Shown: positions 36,639 through 47,355, numbered from the stretch's first letter. The stretch is DNA of 64,000 nucleotides from Pseudomonas sp. Irchel 3A7 (GCF_900187565.1 NZ_FYED01000006.1:248001-312000), one strand, 5' to 3'. A program made the numbers and translations. Notes: generated from the sequence alone by a model not told the origin.

Positions 36639-39600
36639 TCAGTCCCCCTCATGCCGGTTCTGCGCCGCGCCGTCGGGGAGCTGCGCAGACGACGTTTGAG
36701 CGGATGTCTGGGGTTCGTCCTTTTTCGCGAACATCCGCTCCACCAGGTAGTAGAACAAGGGAATGAAGAAGATCGCGATCACCGTCGCCGCCAACATCCC
36801 GCCGATCACCCCGGTACCGATGGAGTGGCGGCTGTTCTCGGAGGCGCCGACGGCAATGGCCAGCGGCACGCAGCCGAGGATGAACGCCAGTGACGTCATC
36901 ACGATAGGCCGCAGACGCTCCTTCGCCGCCGTCATTGCCGCGTCATAGGCCGACATGCCGTTTTCCCGGTTCAATACGGCGAACTCGAAAATCAGGATGG
37001 CGTTTTTCGCCGCCAGCGCCACCAGCATGGTCAGGCCGATCTGGAAATACACGTCATTGCTCAAGCCCCGGATGAGCACTGCCAGCAGCGCACCGAACAA
37101 CGCGAACGGTACCGCCAGCAGTACGCCGACGGGCAGGGACCATTTTTCGTACTGCGCCGCGAGGATCAGGAACACCATCACCAGGCCGAAGATGAACACC
37201 CGGGACGAGGCGCCACCGCTCTTTTTCTCCTCGAACGCCTCACCGCTCAAGGCCAGCGAATAGTCATTGGTCATGATCTCGGCGCTGATTTCCTCCAGGG
37301 CTGCCAGTGCCTGGCCGGAACTGTAGCCGGGCGCCGCGTTGGCCGTGAGTTTTACCGCCGGGAAGTTGTTGAAACGGGTCAGCAGGTCGGGCCCGGTGAC
37401 GTAGCGGGTGGTCAGCACGGCCTTCAGCGGCACCATGCCGAGGTTTTTGCTGCGCACGTAGATCTGTTGCAGGTCCTCGGCCTTGAGGCGATAGGACGGC
37501 TCGGCCTGCAGGATGACCTGCCACAACCGGCTGAATTTGTTGAATTGCGAAACGTACAGCGAGCCGAACATGGTCTGCATGGCGCTGTAGACATCTTCCA
37601 CCGGCACGCCCAGGGTCTCGGCCTTTTCCCGGTCCACGTCGACCATCAGCTGCCGGGAGTGCACGTTGAAGGTGGAGGTGATGGCGCCGAGTTCCGGGCG
37701 CTGCCGGGCCTTGGCCACAAGGTTGCCGACCATTTCCGCCAGTTGGTCGATGCTGTCGTCGCCCTTGCTCTGCACCCAGACCTCCATGCCGCCGGTGGTG
37801 CCCAGGCCGGGAATGGACGGCGGGTTGACCGGCAGAATGATCCCGCCCTGAACCGTGGAAAACGCATGGGCGGCTTTCTGGATGACCGCCGGGGCGCTCT
37901 GTTCCTTGATGGTGTCCGAGTCCTTGTAACGCCCTTCGAAATCCTTGAAGCCGACGAAGAAGGCGGCGGCGTTGTTCTTGTTCTGGCCGTCCAGCAGGCT
38001 GTAACCGTTGACGATGGCCACGCCTTCGACGGACGGATCGTTCATGAAGAAGTCACTGGCCACCTTGCCGACCTCGCCGGTGCGATCCAGGCTCGCCGCA
38101 TCGGGCATGATGATGGCCCCCAGCAAATAGCCCTGGTCTTCCGGCGGCAGGAAGGCACTGGGGATGCGCTGGCCCATCAATACAATCAGCACAATCATGC
38201 CGGCAAACAGCAACAGTGCCAGCACAAAGCGCTTGATCATGAACGCCACCGCGTTGGAGTAGCCCTCGGTCATGCGTTCGAAGCTGCGTTCGAACCAGCG
38301 AAAAAAGGCATTTTTGTCGCCGTGCTGAGGCTTGAGCAGCAACGCGGCCAAGGCAGGCGACAGGGTCAGGGCCACCAGGCCGGAGATCACCACGGAAATG
38401 GCAATGGTGATCGCGAACTGTTTATACAGCTGGCCGGTGATGCCACCCATGAACGCCACCGGGATGAACACCGCACACAGCACCAGCACGATGGCCACCA
38501 CCGGCCCGGCCACTTCGTCCATCGCGCGCTTGGCCGCGTCCTTGGGGTTCATCTTGTGCACGTGCATGTTGCGTTCGACGTTTTCGATCACCACGATCGC
38601 GTCGTCCACCACGATACCGATGGCCAGCACCATGCCGAACAATGTCAGCATGTTCACCGAAAATCCCAGCGCCGACATGCCGATGAACGTACCGACGATG
38701 GACACCGGTACCGCCAGCACCGGGATCAGGGTGGCACGCAGGCTCTGCAGGAACAGGTAGACCACGATGACCACCAGCACCAGGGCTTCGAAGAAGGTGT
38801 GGATCACCTCGGAAATCGACGCACGGGTGAAGGCCGTGGTATCCATCACGATCTTGTATTCGATGCCTTCGGGAAAGGTCGCCTTCATGTCCGCCAGGGT
38901 CTTGGTCACGGCGGCGGAAACGTCGAGGGCGTTGGCGCCGGGTTGCTGATACACGGCAATCAAGGTCGCCGGGCCGCCCTGGTAGGTGCTGCGCAGCGAG
39001 TAGTCTTTCTGCCCGAGTTCGGCACGCCCGACATCCCGGAGGCGAACGATGGCGGCGCCGTCGTTGCTGGCGCGCAAGATGATGTTCTCGAACTCCACCG
39101 GCTCGGTCAGACGCCCCTTGGTGGTCACGGCGAACGACTGTTCGACGGCTTGCCCCGTGGGGGATTGCCCGACCCGGCCGACCGCGAACTGCTGGTTCTG
39201 GTTGGCCACGGCTTTCTGCACGTCTGCGGCGGTGATGCCCAGTTGGGCCATGCGGTCAGGCTTGAGCCAGATGCGCATGGCGTAGTCCGGGGTGCCGAAA
39301 ATACTGGCCTGGTTGGCACCGGGGATGCGCTTGATCGCATCCAGGATGTAGAGGTTGGCGTAGTTCGCCACGTAGGTGCTGTCATAGCGGTCGCCGGCGG
39401 AGTACACCGCCAGGACCATCATGAAGGCTGACGACTTCTTCTGCACCTGAATGCCCTGGCTCTGCACCGCGGAGGGCAGTTGCGGCAGGGCCAGGTTGAC
39501 CCGGTTCTGCACATCCACCTGGGCCAGGGAAGGATCGGTGCCGATCTCGAAGAACACGTTGAGGGTCATGTTGCCCGTCGCGGAGCTCGACGAGTTCATG

Positions 39601-39836
39601 TAGATCATGTTGTCGGCGCCGTTGACCTGCTGTTCGATCGGCGCGGCCACGTTATTGGCCACCACCTGCGCATCGGCACCGGGGTAGGTGGCCGCGACGG
39701 TGATCTGCGGTGGCGTGATGTCCGGGTATTGGGCGACAGGCAGCTGGAGCATGGCCACAGCGCCGGCCAGGGTGATGATGATGGAAATCACCGAGGCGAA
39801 GATCGGCCGGTCGATGCAATAGTGGGAGATGCTCAT
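36639..39836 (-). CDS. RND multidrug efflux permease, HAE1 family
   Basis: A 1065-residue inner-membrane pump with 12 helices and two large periplasmic loops. The N-terminus SHYCIDRPIFASVISIIITLAG, the helix 4 region with the paired Asp (GIVVDDAIVVIENVER, about residues 403-418) and GFSVNML are typical AcrB/MexB-like features. It uses the proton gradient to expel drugs or solvents. The gene overlaps the fusion-protein stop by 4 bp. Substrates and the exact orthologue (MexF-, TtgH- or SrpB-like) cannot be assigned. Confidence 0.93.
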   Translation of the reverse strand: MSISHYCIDRPIFASVISIIITLAGAVAMLQLPVAQYPDITPPQITVAATYPGADAQVVANNVAAPIEQQVNGADNMIYMNSSSSATGNMTLNVFFEIGTDPSLAQVDVQNRVNLALPQLPSAVQSQGIQVQKKSSAFMMVLAVYSAGDRYDSTYVANYANLYILDAIKRIPGANQASIFGTPDYAMRIWLKPDRMAQLGITAADVQKAVANQNQQFAVGRVGQSPTGQAVEQSFAVTTKGRLTEPVEFENIILRASNDGAAIVRLRDVGRAELGQKDYSLRSTYQGGPATLIAVYQQPGANALDVSAAVTKTLADMKATFPEGIEYKIVMDTTAFTRASISEVIHTFFEALVLVVIVVYLFLQSLRATLIPVLAVPVSIVGTFIGMSALGFSVNMLTLFGMVLAIGIVVDDAIVVIENVERNMHVHKMNPKDAAKRAMDEVAGPVVAIVLVLCAVFIPVAFMGGITGQLYKQFAITIAISVVISGLVALTLSPALAALLLKPQHGDKNAFFRWFERSFERMTEGYSNAVAFMIKRFVLALLLFAGMIVLIVLMGQRIPSAFLPPEDQGYLLGAIIMPDAASLDRTGEVGKVASDFFMNDPSVEGVAIVNGYSLLDGQNKNNAAAFFVGFKDFEGRYKDSDTIKEQSAPAVIQKAAHAFSTVQGGIILPVNPPSIPGLGTTGGMEVWVQSKGDDSIDQLAEMVGNLVAKARQRPELGAITSTFNVHSRQLMVDVDREKAETLGVPVEDVYSAMQTMFGSLYVSQFNKFSRLWQVILQAEPSYRLKAEDLQQIYVRSKNLGMVPLKAVLTTRYVTGPDLLTRFNNFPAVKLTANAAPGYSSGQALAALEEISAEIMTNDYSLALSGEAFEEKKSGGASSRVFIFGLVMVFLILAAQYEKWSLPVGVLLAVPFALFGALLAVLIRGLSNDVYFQIGLTMLVALAAKNAILIFEFAVLNRENGMSAYDAAMTAAKERLRPIVMTSLAFILGCVPLAIAVGASENSRHSIGTGVIGGMLAATVIAIFFIPLFYYLVERMFAKKDEPQTSAQTSSAQLPDGAAQNRHEGD

Positions 39837-41053
39837 GGCGCTTTTCCGCCGGTCGTACCTTTCGTACCGGCTTTCACCGTTTCGCCTTCGGCGGCGGGTG
39901 GCGCAGTGGTGCCGGCCGCGTCGACGATATTCAACGGCCCTCCGGGTGTGACCCTGATCGCGCCATCGACCACGATGCGCTCACCGGCGCGCAAGCCCTT
40001 GCTGATGAACCAGTTATCGCCTTGCCATTCACCCACTTCGACCACCCGTTGTTCGGGCTTGCCCTCGGCATCGAGTACCCAGACGAAATGGCTCCTGGCC
40101 CCCTCGAGCACGGCTTTCTGCGGCACCAGAATGGCATTGGGCCGGGTAGCGCCCTTGGCCAGCGCCCTGACGAACTGACCGGGACGCAGCAGTCCTTTCG
40201 GATTGGCCAGCACCGCCCGAACCAGAAAGGTACCGGTTTCCTGGCTGAACGATGGCGCGAGAAAATTCACCTTGCCGCGATCAGGCACCACGGTGCCATC
40301 GGCCAACACCACTTCGACTTCAAAATCGCTGCTGGCCGGGAATTTGAGTCGCCCGGCGCTGATCTCGTCGCGGTATTTCAGTGTTTCGTTTTCCGAGAGG
40401 CTGAAGTTGACGTACATCGGGTCCATCTGTGACACCGAGGTCAGCAGGCCCGACTCACCCGGTGTTACGTAACTGCCATCCTGTTTTTTCGCATAGCTGG
40501 AAAGGCCGGTGAGCGGGGAGGTGATGGTGGTGTAGCTGAGATTCAGCTGTGCGGTGCGTACCACGCCCTCTGCGGCCAGTACGGCGGCGCGGGTTTCCCT
40601 CTCTTCACCGACGGAATTGTCCAGGTCCATCTTGCTGACCGCGTTCTGTGCCGCCAGTGGACGGACCCGGGCCAGCGCCGCCTTGGCGACTTCCCAGCGC
40701 GCCTGCTGCTGCGCCAGTTGTCCCTGGGCCGACAGCAGCGCGGCCTCGAAGGGTTTGCGGTCCATCTGGAACAGCGTTTGCCCGGCTTTCACCAAATCGC
40801 CTTCAGTGTACAGCCGTCGATCCAGGAAGCCGGCGACGCGGGCACGGATTTCCACTTCGCGGGAACTCTGGGTCTGGGCGACGAACTCGAAAGTCACCGG
40901 GGTATCGCGGGCGGTGACCGTCATCACGGTGACATCGGGAGGCTTGCGCGCCGGGGACACCGGTTCTTTGCCACAGCCGGCCAACAGGACGAAAACTCCC
41001 AGCAGACAGGCAATGGGTAAGCCGTTACCGCTGGAATATGCGACGCCGCCCAT
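39833..41053 (-). CDS. RND efflux periplasmic adaptor (membrane fusion) lipoprotein
   Basis: A 406-residue adaptor. The signal peptide and lipobox LLAGCGKEP predict lipidation of a Cys near residue 27. It has the AcrA/MexA pattern: a beta-barrel start (VTVMTVTARDTPVTFEF), a lipoyl half (VEIRARVAGFLDRRLYTEGDLVKAGQTLFQ), and a helical hairpin about residues 105-150. It links pump and channel in the periplasm. It is the first gene of the operon, and a response regulator gene on the same strand lies 89 bp upstream. Confidence 0.92.
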   Translation of the reverse strand: MGGVAYSSGNGLPIACLLGVFVLLAGCGKEPVSPARKPPDVTVMTVTARDTPVTFEFVAQTQSSREVEIRARVAGFLDRRLYTEGDLVKAGQTLFQMDRKPFEAALLSAQGQLAQQQARWEVAKAALARVRPLAAQNAVSKMDLDNSVGEERETRAAVLAAEGVVRTAQLNLSYTTITSPLTGLSSYAKKQDGSYVTPGESGLLTSVSQMDPMYVNFSLSENETLKYRDEISAGRLKFPASSDFEVEVVLADGTVVPDRGKVNFLAPSFSQETGTFLVRAVLANPKGLLRPGQFVRALAKGATRPNAILVPQKAVLEGARSHFVWVLDAEGKPEQRVVEVGEWQGDNWFISKGLRAGERIVVDGAIRVTPGGPLNIVDAAGTTAPPAAEGETVKAGTKGTTGGKAP

Positions 41054-41142
41054 GCCCGTTCTCCATGAAGGTCGATCAAGGAAGCGTAGCTAGCATTGCT
41101 TCAGAAACCAGTGGTCATGGGCGGTTCTGGATTGAAAAACTC

Positions 41143-41535
41143 TCAGTGTTGCTGGAGGAGGGCCGTTTCGATGCAGTGCAGAAGCCTGTCGGCGTCGCAG
41201 GGTTTAGGCAGGCAGGCAATCAGCCCGGGGTCGTCGGCACCGATGGGAGGTGCCGCGTCAGGGTAGGCCGTGATGAATAGGGTGGGAATGTGGATGCCCC
41301 TTGCAACGAGCTGTTCATGCATCTCTACGCCGCTCATGCCCGGCATCTGGATATCGGAAATCAGGCAATGGGTTTCAGCCAGGGCGTTCGCGTCGAGAAA
41401 CTTCAGTGCGCTGCAATAGGTTCTGGTTTTATAGCCACTGGACCGAATCAGGCTTTCCAGGGCACTGCGAACGGAATCGTCATCATCGACAATCGCAATG
41501 ATTGTCGCACTGCGCAGCTGAGTGTTTTGCGTCAT
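41143..41535 (-). CDS. Single-domain response regulator (FixJ-type receiver)
   Basis: A 130-residue protein made of one receiver domain and no output domain. The acidic pocket is DDDD (17-20), the phosphoacceptor Asp is in CLISDIQMPGMSG (about residue 61), and the conserved Lys is in CLPKPCD. It lies head-to-head with the large hybrid kinase (284-bp gap). It may be a phosphate sink or a feedback element for that kinase, in competition with the FixJ-type regulator downstream of the kinase. The gap holds an AT-rich promoter-like stretch and no gene. Confidence 0.88.
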   Translation of the reverse strand: MTQNTQLRSATIIAIVDDDDSVRSALESLIRSSGYKTRTYCSALKFLDANALAETHCLISDIQMPGMSGVEMHEQLVARGIHIPTLFITAYPDAAPPIGADDPGLIACLPKPCDADRLLHCIETALLQQH

Positions 41536-41819
41536 ATGATTTGCTCGTGACAGCTCCCTTCGTCTTTACAAGATACGCACTCTCAACAGGTGGAAAAGTA
41601 TATCTACGTATAGCTTGCTAAGACCAAGTGATGATGTCGCCACAGCCGTTCCATGACATCTTGCGCATGAGCAGGGCGCTTGTGTTTTTTCAGGTCATTT
41701 GCGGGTTCCGACTACCCGCCACTCGAGCCTTGATGAGCTGACCGTGAAAGGTTGCCATAAGATAGCTAATCTATCCCGCTCCGGATTCCGTCGAAAACAA
41801 CGATCATCGGGATAACAGC

Positions 41820-44800
41820 ATGCAGATTTCATGGGACGACGGTGAGCGCATCTTCTGGCGGGAATTACGCTCGGGTGCAGGTGGCAACCCTCCCGTTCTG
41901 GTGACTCGACCCGTCGCCGAACAACCACTACCGGCTTGTCTTGCCCGCCTTTCTCATGAGTTTGCGCTCAAGGACGAGCTGGATCGCAGTTGGGCGGTAC
42001 GGCCACTTGAGCTGGTGCGTGACAACGGGCAGCTGCAATTGGTGCTCGAAGACCCCGGTGGCGAACCGCTCGTGCAGTTGTTGCACGCCTCCATGGAAAC
42101 GACGACCTTTTTGCACCACGGCATCAGTATTGCCGTGGCACTGGGCAAGCTTCACCAGCGTGGCCTTGTCCATAAAGACATCAAGCCCAGCCATATCCTG
42201 GTCAATTGCAACGACGGACATGCCCGACTCACCGGATTCGGCCTCGCCTCGCGGCTGCCCCGCGAGCGGCAGATGCCCGAGACCATCGCTGGCACGCTCG
42301 CCTATATGGCACCCGAGCAGACCGGCAGGATGAATCGTTCGATCGATTCGCGCAGCGACCTCTATTCCTTCGGTGTCACGCTTTACCAGATGCTGACCGG
42401 CTCACTGCCCTTTACCGCCACCGATCCCATGGAGTGGGTGCATTGCCATATCGCAAAAAAACCGCTGTCGCCGAGCTTGCGGGTCGAAAGCGTTCCCGAA
42501 GGGCTGTCCGGCATTGTCATGAAGTTGCTTGCCAAAACCGCCGAGGAGCGCTATCAGACGGCTGCGGCGGTTGAACATGATCTGCGCAGGTGCCTGGCTG
42601 ACTGGCAGCAGATGCGCCAGATCCAGCCCTTCACCTTGAGTGACCACGGCACGTTCGACCGGCTGATGATTCCCGAGAAACTCTACGGGCGCGAGCAGGA
42701 GGTCGAGACCCTGGTTTCCGCGTTCGGCCGAATCGTCAAGAACGGAGTGCCGGAGCTGGTGTTGGTCACGGGCTATTCAGGTATTGGCAAGTCGTCGGTA
42801 GTCAATGAGCTGCACAAGGTACTGGTACCGCCGCGGGGCATTTTCGCCGCCGGCAAATTTGATCAGTACCGGCGCGACATTCCCTATTCGACGCTGGTAC
42901 AGGCCTTTCAAAGCCTGGTGCGAGCGCTGCTGGGCAAGAACGATACGGAGCTGGCGAACTGGCGCGAGGCCTTGCAAACGGCACTGGACGCCAATGCGCG
43001 GCTCATGACCGACCTCATTCCCGAACTGAAGCTCATCATCGGCGAGCCACCACCGGTTCCGGCGCTTGATCCGCAACAGGCGCAACACCGTTTCCTTCTG
43101 GTGTTCCGGCGCTTTATCGGCGTATTTGCCCGGGCTGAACATCCGCTCGCACTGTTTCTCGACGATCTGCAATGGCTCGACGCGGCAACGCTGGACCTGC
43201 TTGAGGACCTGTTGACCAGCCCGGATATTCGCTACCTGATGCTGGTGGGGGCTTACCGCAGTAACGAGGTGGATGCGACGCACCCGCTGACGGGCAAGCT
43301 TCAGGCCATCCGCAATGCGGGGGGCAGGGTGGATGAGATCACCCTGGCGCCACTCGCCAAGGTGCACATTGAACAGCTGATCGCCGAGGCGCTGCATGAT
43401 CAGCTAACGCGCGTCGAACCCCTGGCGCAACTGGTGCTGGACAAAACCGCCGGCAATCCGTTCTTCGTCATCCAGTTTCTGCAAGCGCTCGCCGAGGAGC
43501 AGCTGCTGACGTTCGATCATGACGCCGGTCGGTGGTGCTGGTACCCGGATCGCATTCATGCCAAGGGCTACACCGACAATGTGGTGGACCTGATGGTCGA
43601 CAAACTGGCCCGGTTGCCGGCCGAAACGCAGCAGGTGTTGCAACAACTGGCGTGCCTGGGAAACGTCTCCACCACTACCGCGCTCTCGACCGTGACAGGC
43701 ATGCCCATGGCACAGTTGCGCACGGTGTTGTGGGAGGCGATTCGCCAGGAATTGGTCGAACAACTGGAAGGCGCCTACGGTTTTGTCCATGATCGTATCC
43801 ATGAGGCCGCGTATTCACTGATCCCCAAGGAATCACGCGCCCAAGCCCACCTGCGCATCGGGCGGCTTCTTGCAGTGCAGACGCCGACGCAAGGTCTGGA
43901 AGAGGCGATCTTTGACATCGTCGGCCAGCTCAATCGCGGTGCCGCGCTGCTTGTCGAGCAAAGCGAGCGCGAGCAACTGGCCGGGTTCAACCTGATGGCC
44001 GGCCAGCGTGCCAAGGCGTCAACAGCCTATGCATCGGCGCTCAACTATCTGACCACGGGCGCCGGGCTGTTGAGCGACGACTGTCGAGTGCGCCAGCATG
44101 GGTTGTACTTCGCACTTGAGTTGAACCGGGCCGAGTGCGAACTCCTGACCGGACAGCTGTCTCTCGCGGACAAGCGCTTGACTGCCCTGGCGCTTCGCGT
44201 AATGACGGTGGTCGAACGCGCCAGCGTTGCTTGTCTGCAAATGGACGTCTATCTGCTCCTGGATCGCAGCGATGGCGCGGTCGCTGTCTGTCTCGATTAC
44301 CTGCGGCATGTGGGGATCGAGTGGTCGGCACATCCCGGCGACGATGAAGTGCGTCGCGAGTATGAGCAGATCGGGCGGTTGTTGGGGGACCGGGCCATCG
44401 AGGATCTGATTGATCTGCCCTTGATGGAGGACGCCACGGCCCTCATGACCGTCAATGCGCTGGGCAAACTCTTCGCGCCGGCCTTGCAGACGGACACGAA
44501 CCTTTCGTGCCTGTCGATTTGCAAGGCGGTCAGCCTGAGCCTGGAGTGGGGCAACTGCGATGCCTCCTGCGTGCTGTACGCGAATGTGTTCCGGGTCGCC
44601 GGCCGGCGGTTCGGTGACTACCAGGCCGGTTTCCGCTTCGGCCAGCTGGGTTGCGACCTCGTTGATCGACGCGGTCTGACACGTTTCGAGGCCAGCACCT
44701 ATCTTTGCTTCTCCTGTTTTGCCGTGCGCTGGATGAAGCCGGTGGGGCAATGCCGGGACTTGCTGCGGCGTTCTTTTGCAGCGGCGAACCGGATCGGCGA

Positions 44801-47300
44801 TCTGCCTTACGGCGCCTATGCCGGCAACAACCTCACCGCCGATCTGCTGTTCGCCGGCGAGCCGTTGCCGGATGTACAAGGCGAAGCCGAACAGGGCCTG
44901 GCTTACGCCCGCAAAGTGCGATTCGGCCTGGTGGTTGATTTTATCCTCACGCAATTGACGCTGATCCGGATGCTCCGTGGCTTGACGCCCACCTTCGGAC
45001 GCCTCGACGACGGCGAGCAAAACGAGCCCGAGACCGAAGCCCACCTGTCCAGCAGTCCGGACCTGGTACTGGCTGAATGTTTGTACTGGGTCCGCAAACT
45101 GCAGGCCCGCTACATGGCCGATGATCCAGCCGCGGCCATGTCCGCCGCTGCCAAGGCGCAGGGGTTACTCTGGGTTTGCCAGTCGTTCTTCGAGGAAGCC
45201 GAATTTTACTTCTATGACGCGCTGGCCCGGGCGGCCTGGTGCGACGAAGTCCCGGTCGAGGAACGTGCGCAGCAACGGGTCGCCATGGAGCGCGGTTACC
45301 GCCAGCTCCAGACCTGGGCGCAACAGTGCCCGGAGAATTTTGCCAGCCGGGCCGCGCTGGTCGGCGCCGAAATCGCCCGCGTTGAAGGACGTGTGGTCGA
45401 TGCCGAGTTGCTTTATGAGCAAGCCATCCACCTGGCGCAGGAGAGTGGCTTTGTCCATATCGAAGCGCTCGCCAACGAATGTGCATCTCGCTTCTACGCG
45501 GCGCGCGGCCTGGGGAAGATTGCCCGGGTCTATTTGCAGGACGCCCGTTACGGCTACCTGTGTTGGGGCGCCGATGGCAAGGTGCGCCAGCTTGATGCCA
45601 AGTACCCATCGCTGAGGACCGAAGCGCTCGGGCTCGGCCCGACGACCACCATGGCCACCACGGTCGAACACCTGGATCTTGCCACCGTACTCAAGGTATC
45701 CCAGGCCGTCTCGGGTGAAATCGTCCTGGAAAAGCTGATCGATATGGTCATGTGCACGGCCATTGAACAGGCCGGTGCCGAACGCGGCCTGCTGATTCTG
45801 TCGGACGGTGGCGAGCAGCGGATTGCGGCGCAAGTGACCACCGGCGACAACGCTACGCAGTTGCGCGATGCGCCGGTCAGCATGGCGCTGTTGCCGGAGT
45901 CCGTTCTCTATCAGGTCCTGCGTACCCAAGAGAGTCTTGTGCTTGACGATGCCATGACCGAGGCTTCGTTTGCCGCGGATCCTTACATCCGTCAGCATCG
46001 CGCCCGTTCCATTCTCTGCCTGCCGTTGATGAACCAGGCCAAGCTCGTCGGCGCGCTCTACCTGGAAAACAATCTGACTGCCTGTGTGTTCAGCCCGGCC
46101 CGTATCGCCGTGCTCAAGCTGGTGGCGTCACAGGCGGCTATTTCACTGGAGAATGCCCGTTTGTACCGCGAGGTCGCTGAGCGCGAGGCGAAGATCCGGC
46201 GCCTGGTGGATGCCAACATCATCGGGATCGTTGTCTGGAATGCCGAGGGTGACATTATCGAGGCCAATGATGCCTTTCTGCGCATGCTGGGTTACACGCA
46301 GGAGGATGTCGTCTCGGGCCGCCTGCGCTGGAGGGATTTGACGGTGCCGGAGTTCCGCGAGCTCAGCGAGCGCTCGATGTTGGAAGCGGTGCGAACCGGC
46401 CATGCCCAACCCTTCGAGAAGGCATACTTCAAAAAAGATGGCAGCCGCTTGCCGGTCATTCTCGGTTTGGCAATGTTCGAAGCCAGCAGCAAGGAGGGGG
46501 TCGCCTTCGTGCTGGACCTGACCGACCGCAAGCAGGCGGAAGAAAAAATTCGCGAAAGCGAGCGCCGCTATCGCGAGGTGCAGACAGAACTGGCCCACGC
46601 CAACCGTGTCGCGACCATGGGGCAGCTGGTGGCGTCGATCGCTCACGAAGTCAACCAGCCGATTGCCGCGACCATCCTCAACGCCAATGCCGCGCAACGC
46701 TGGCTGAACATCCAGCCGCCGGAGCTCGACGAGGTCCGCCATGTACTTGGCCGACTTATCGTGGATGCCAATCGGGCGGCGGACGTGCTGGGACGGATCC
46801 GTGGGCATATCCGCAAGGCGCCGCCGCAGAAGGAACCGGTGAACATCAATGCCGCGATCGGCGAAATGATCGAGTTCACCCGTGGCCAGATCATAAAGAG
46901 CGGTACCTCGTTGCAGACACAACTCACCGAAGCTTTGCCGCTGGTCGAAGGCGATCGTGTAGAGCTGCAACAGGTGCTGCTCAACCTGATCATGAACGCA
47001 CTGGAGGCGATGGGCAGTATCCGCCAGGCCGAGCGACAGTTGCATATCGGCGCGGTGCTGGACGATGCGGGCGGGCTACTCGTCAGCGTCAGCGATACGG
47101 GGCCGGGGTTCCCTGCGGAAAACGTCGATCAGGTGTTCAGGTCTTTCTACACCACCAAGCCCACTGGCCTGGGAATGGGGTTGTCGATCTGTCGCTCGAT
47201 CATCGAGGCCCATGGAGGGCGGTTGTGGGCAAGCGCCAACCGACCCTGCGGGGCCACCGTGCAATTCACGCTACCCTTTGCGTCGCCGGTCTCCATTTAG
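41820..47300 (+). CDS. Ser/Thr kinase-like - AAA ATPase - GAF - PAS - histidine kinase fusion
   Basis: An 1826-residue cytosolic sensor. Domain order: kinase-like fold (about 1-265; HKDIKP with Asp120, APEQ at 165-168), an AAA-type ATPase with Walker A GYSGIGKS (318-325), a long helical repeat region (600-1280), GAF (about 1290-1450), PAS (about 1457-1580), then HisKA with His1609 in SIAHEVNQP and an HATPase with DTGPGFP and GLGMGLSI. The kinase-like domain looks degenerate: no VAIK lysine (VLVTRP at 26-31) and GFG (139-141) instead of DFG. So the N-terminal domain may be a pseudokinase scaffold. The last third resembles FixL-type kinases and pairs with the regulator 55 bp downstream. Confidence 0.93.
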   Translation: MQISWDDGERIFWRELRSGAGGNPPVLVTRPVAEQPLPACLARLSHEFALKDELDRSWAVRPLELVRDNGQLQLVLEDPGGEPLVQLLHASMETTTFLHHGISIAVALGKLHQRGLVHKDIKPSHILVNCNDGHARLTGFGLASRLPRERQMPETIAGTLAYMAPEQTGRMNRSIDSRSDLYSFGVTLYQMLTGSLPFTATDPMEWVHCHIAKKPLSPSLRVESVPEGLSGIVMKLLAKTAEERYQTAAAVEHDLRRCLADWQQMRQIQPFTLSDHGTFDRLMIPEKLYGREQEVETLVSAFGRIVKNGVPELVLVTGYSGIGKSSVVNELHKVLVPPRGIFAAGKFDQYRRDIPYSTLVQAFQSLVRALLGKNDTELANWREALQTALDANARLMTDLIPELKLIIGEPPPVPALDPQQAQHRFLLVFRRFIGVFARAEHPLALFLDDLQWLDAATLDLLEDLLTSPDIRYLMLVGAYRSNEVDATHPLTGKLQAIRNAGGRVDEITLAPLAKVHIEQLIAEALHDQLTRVEPLAQLVLDKTAGNPFFVIQFLQALAEEQLLTFDHDAGRWCWYPDRIHAKGYTDNVVDLMVDKLARLPAETQQVLQQLACLGNVSTTTALSTVTGMPMAQLRTVLWEAIRQELVEQLEGAYGFVHDRIHEAAYSLIPKESRAQAHLRIGRLLAVQTPTQGLEEAIFDIVGQLNRGAALLVEQSEREQLAGFNLMAGQRAKASTAYASALNYLTTGAGLLSDDCRVRQHGLYFALELNRAECELLTGQLSLADKRLTALALRVMTVVERASVACLQMDVYLLLDRSDGAVAVCLDYLRHVGIEWSAHPGDDEVRREYEQIGRLLGDRAIEDLIDLPLMEDATALMTVNALGKLFAPALQTDTNLSCLSICKAVSLSLEWGNCDASCVLYANVFRVAGRRFGDYQAGFRFGQLGCDLVDRRGLTRFEASTYLCFSCFAVRWMKPVGQCRDLLRRSFAAANRIGDLPYGAYAGNNLTADLLFAGEPLPDVQGEAEQGLAYARKVRFGLVVDFILTQLTLIRMLRGLTPTFGRLDDGEQNEPETEAHLSSSPDLVLAECLYWVRKLQARYMADDPAAAMSAAAKAQGLLWVCQSFFEEAEFYFYDALARAAWCDEVPVEERAQQRVAMERGYRQLQTWAQQCPENFASRAALVGAEIARVEGRVVDAELLYEQAIHLAQESGFVHIEALANECASRFYAARGLGKIARVYLQDARYGYLCWGADGKVRQLDAKYPSLRTEALGLGPTTTMATTVEHLDLATVLKVSQAVSGEIVLEKLIDMVMCTAIEQAGAERGLLILSDGGEQRIAAQVTTGDNATQLRDAPVSMALLPESVLYQVLRTQESLVLDDAMTEASFAADPYIRQHRARSILCLPLMNQAKLVGALYLENNLTACVFSPARIAVLKLVASQAAISLENARLYREVAEREAKIRRLVDANIIGIVVWNAEGDIIEANDAFLRMLGYTQEDVVSGRLRWRDLTVPEFRELSERSMLEAVRTGHAQPFEKAYFKKDGSRLPVILGLAMFEASSKEGVAFVLDLTDRKQAEEKIRESERRYREVQTELAHANRVATMGQLVASIAHEVNQPIAATILNANAAQRWLNIQPPELDEVRHVLGRLIVDANRAADVLGRIRGHIRKAPPQKEPVNINAAIGEMIEFTRGQIIKSGTSLQTQLTEALPLVEGDRVELQQVLLNLIMNALEAMGSIRQAERQLHIGAVLDDAGGLLVSVSDTGPGFPAENVDQVFRSFYTTKPTGLGMGLSICRSIIEAHGGRLWASANRPCGATVQFTLPFASPVSI

Positions 47301-47355
47301 GGACCGGGCGCTGTGCTACTCTTTTTTTTCCGATAATTACCGCAGAGGCTTGTGC

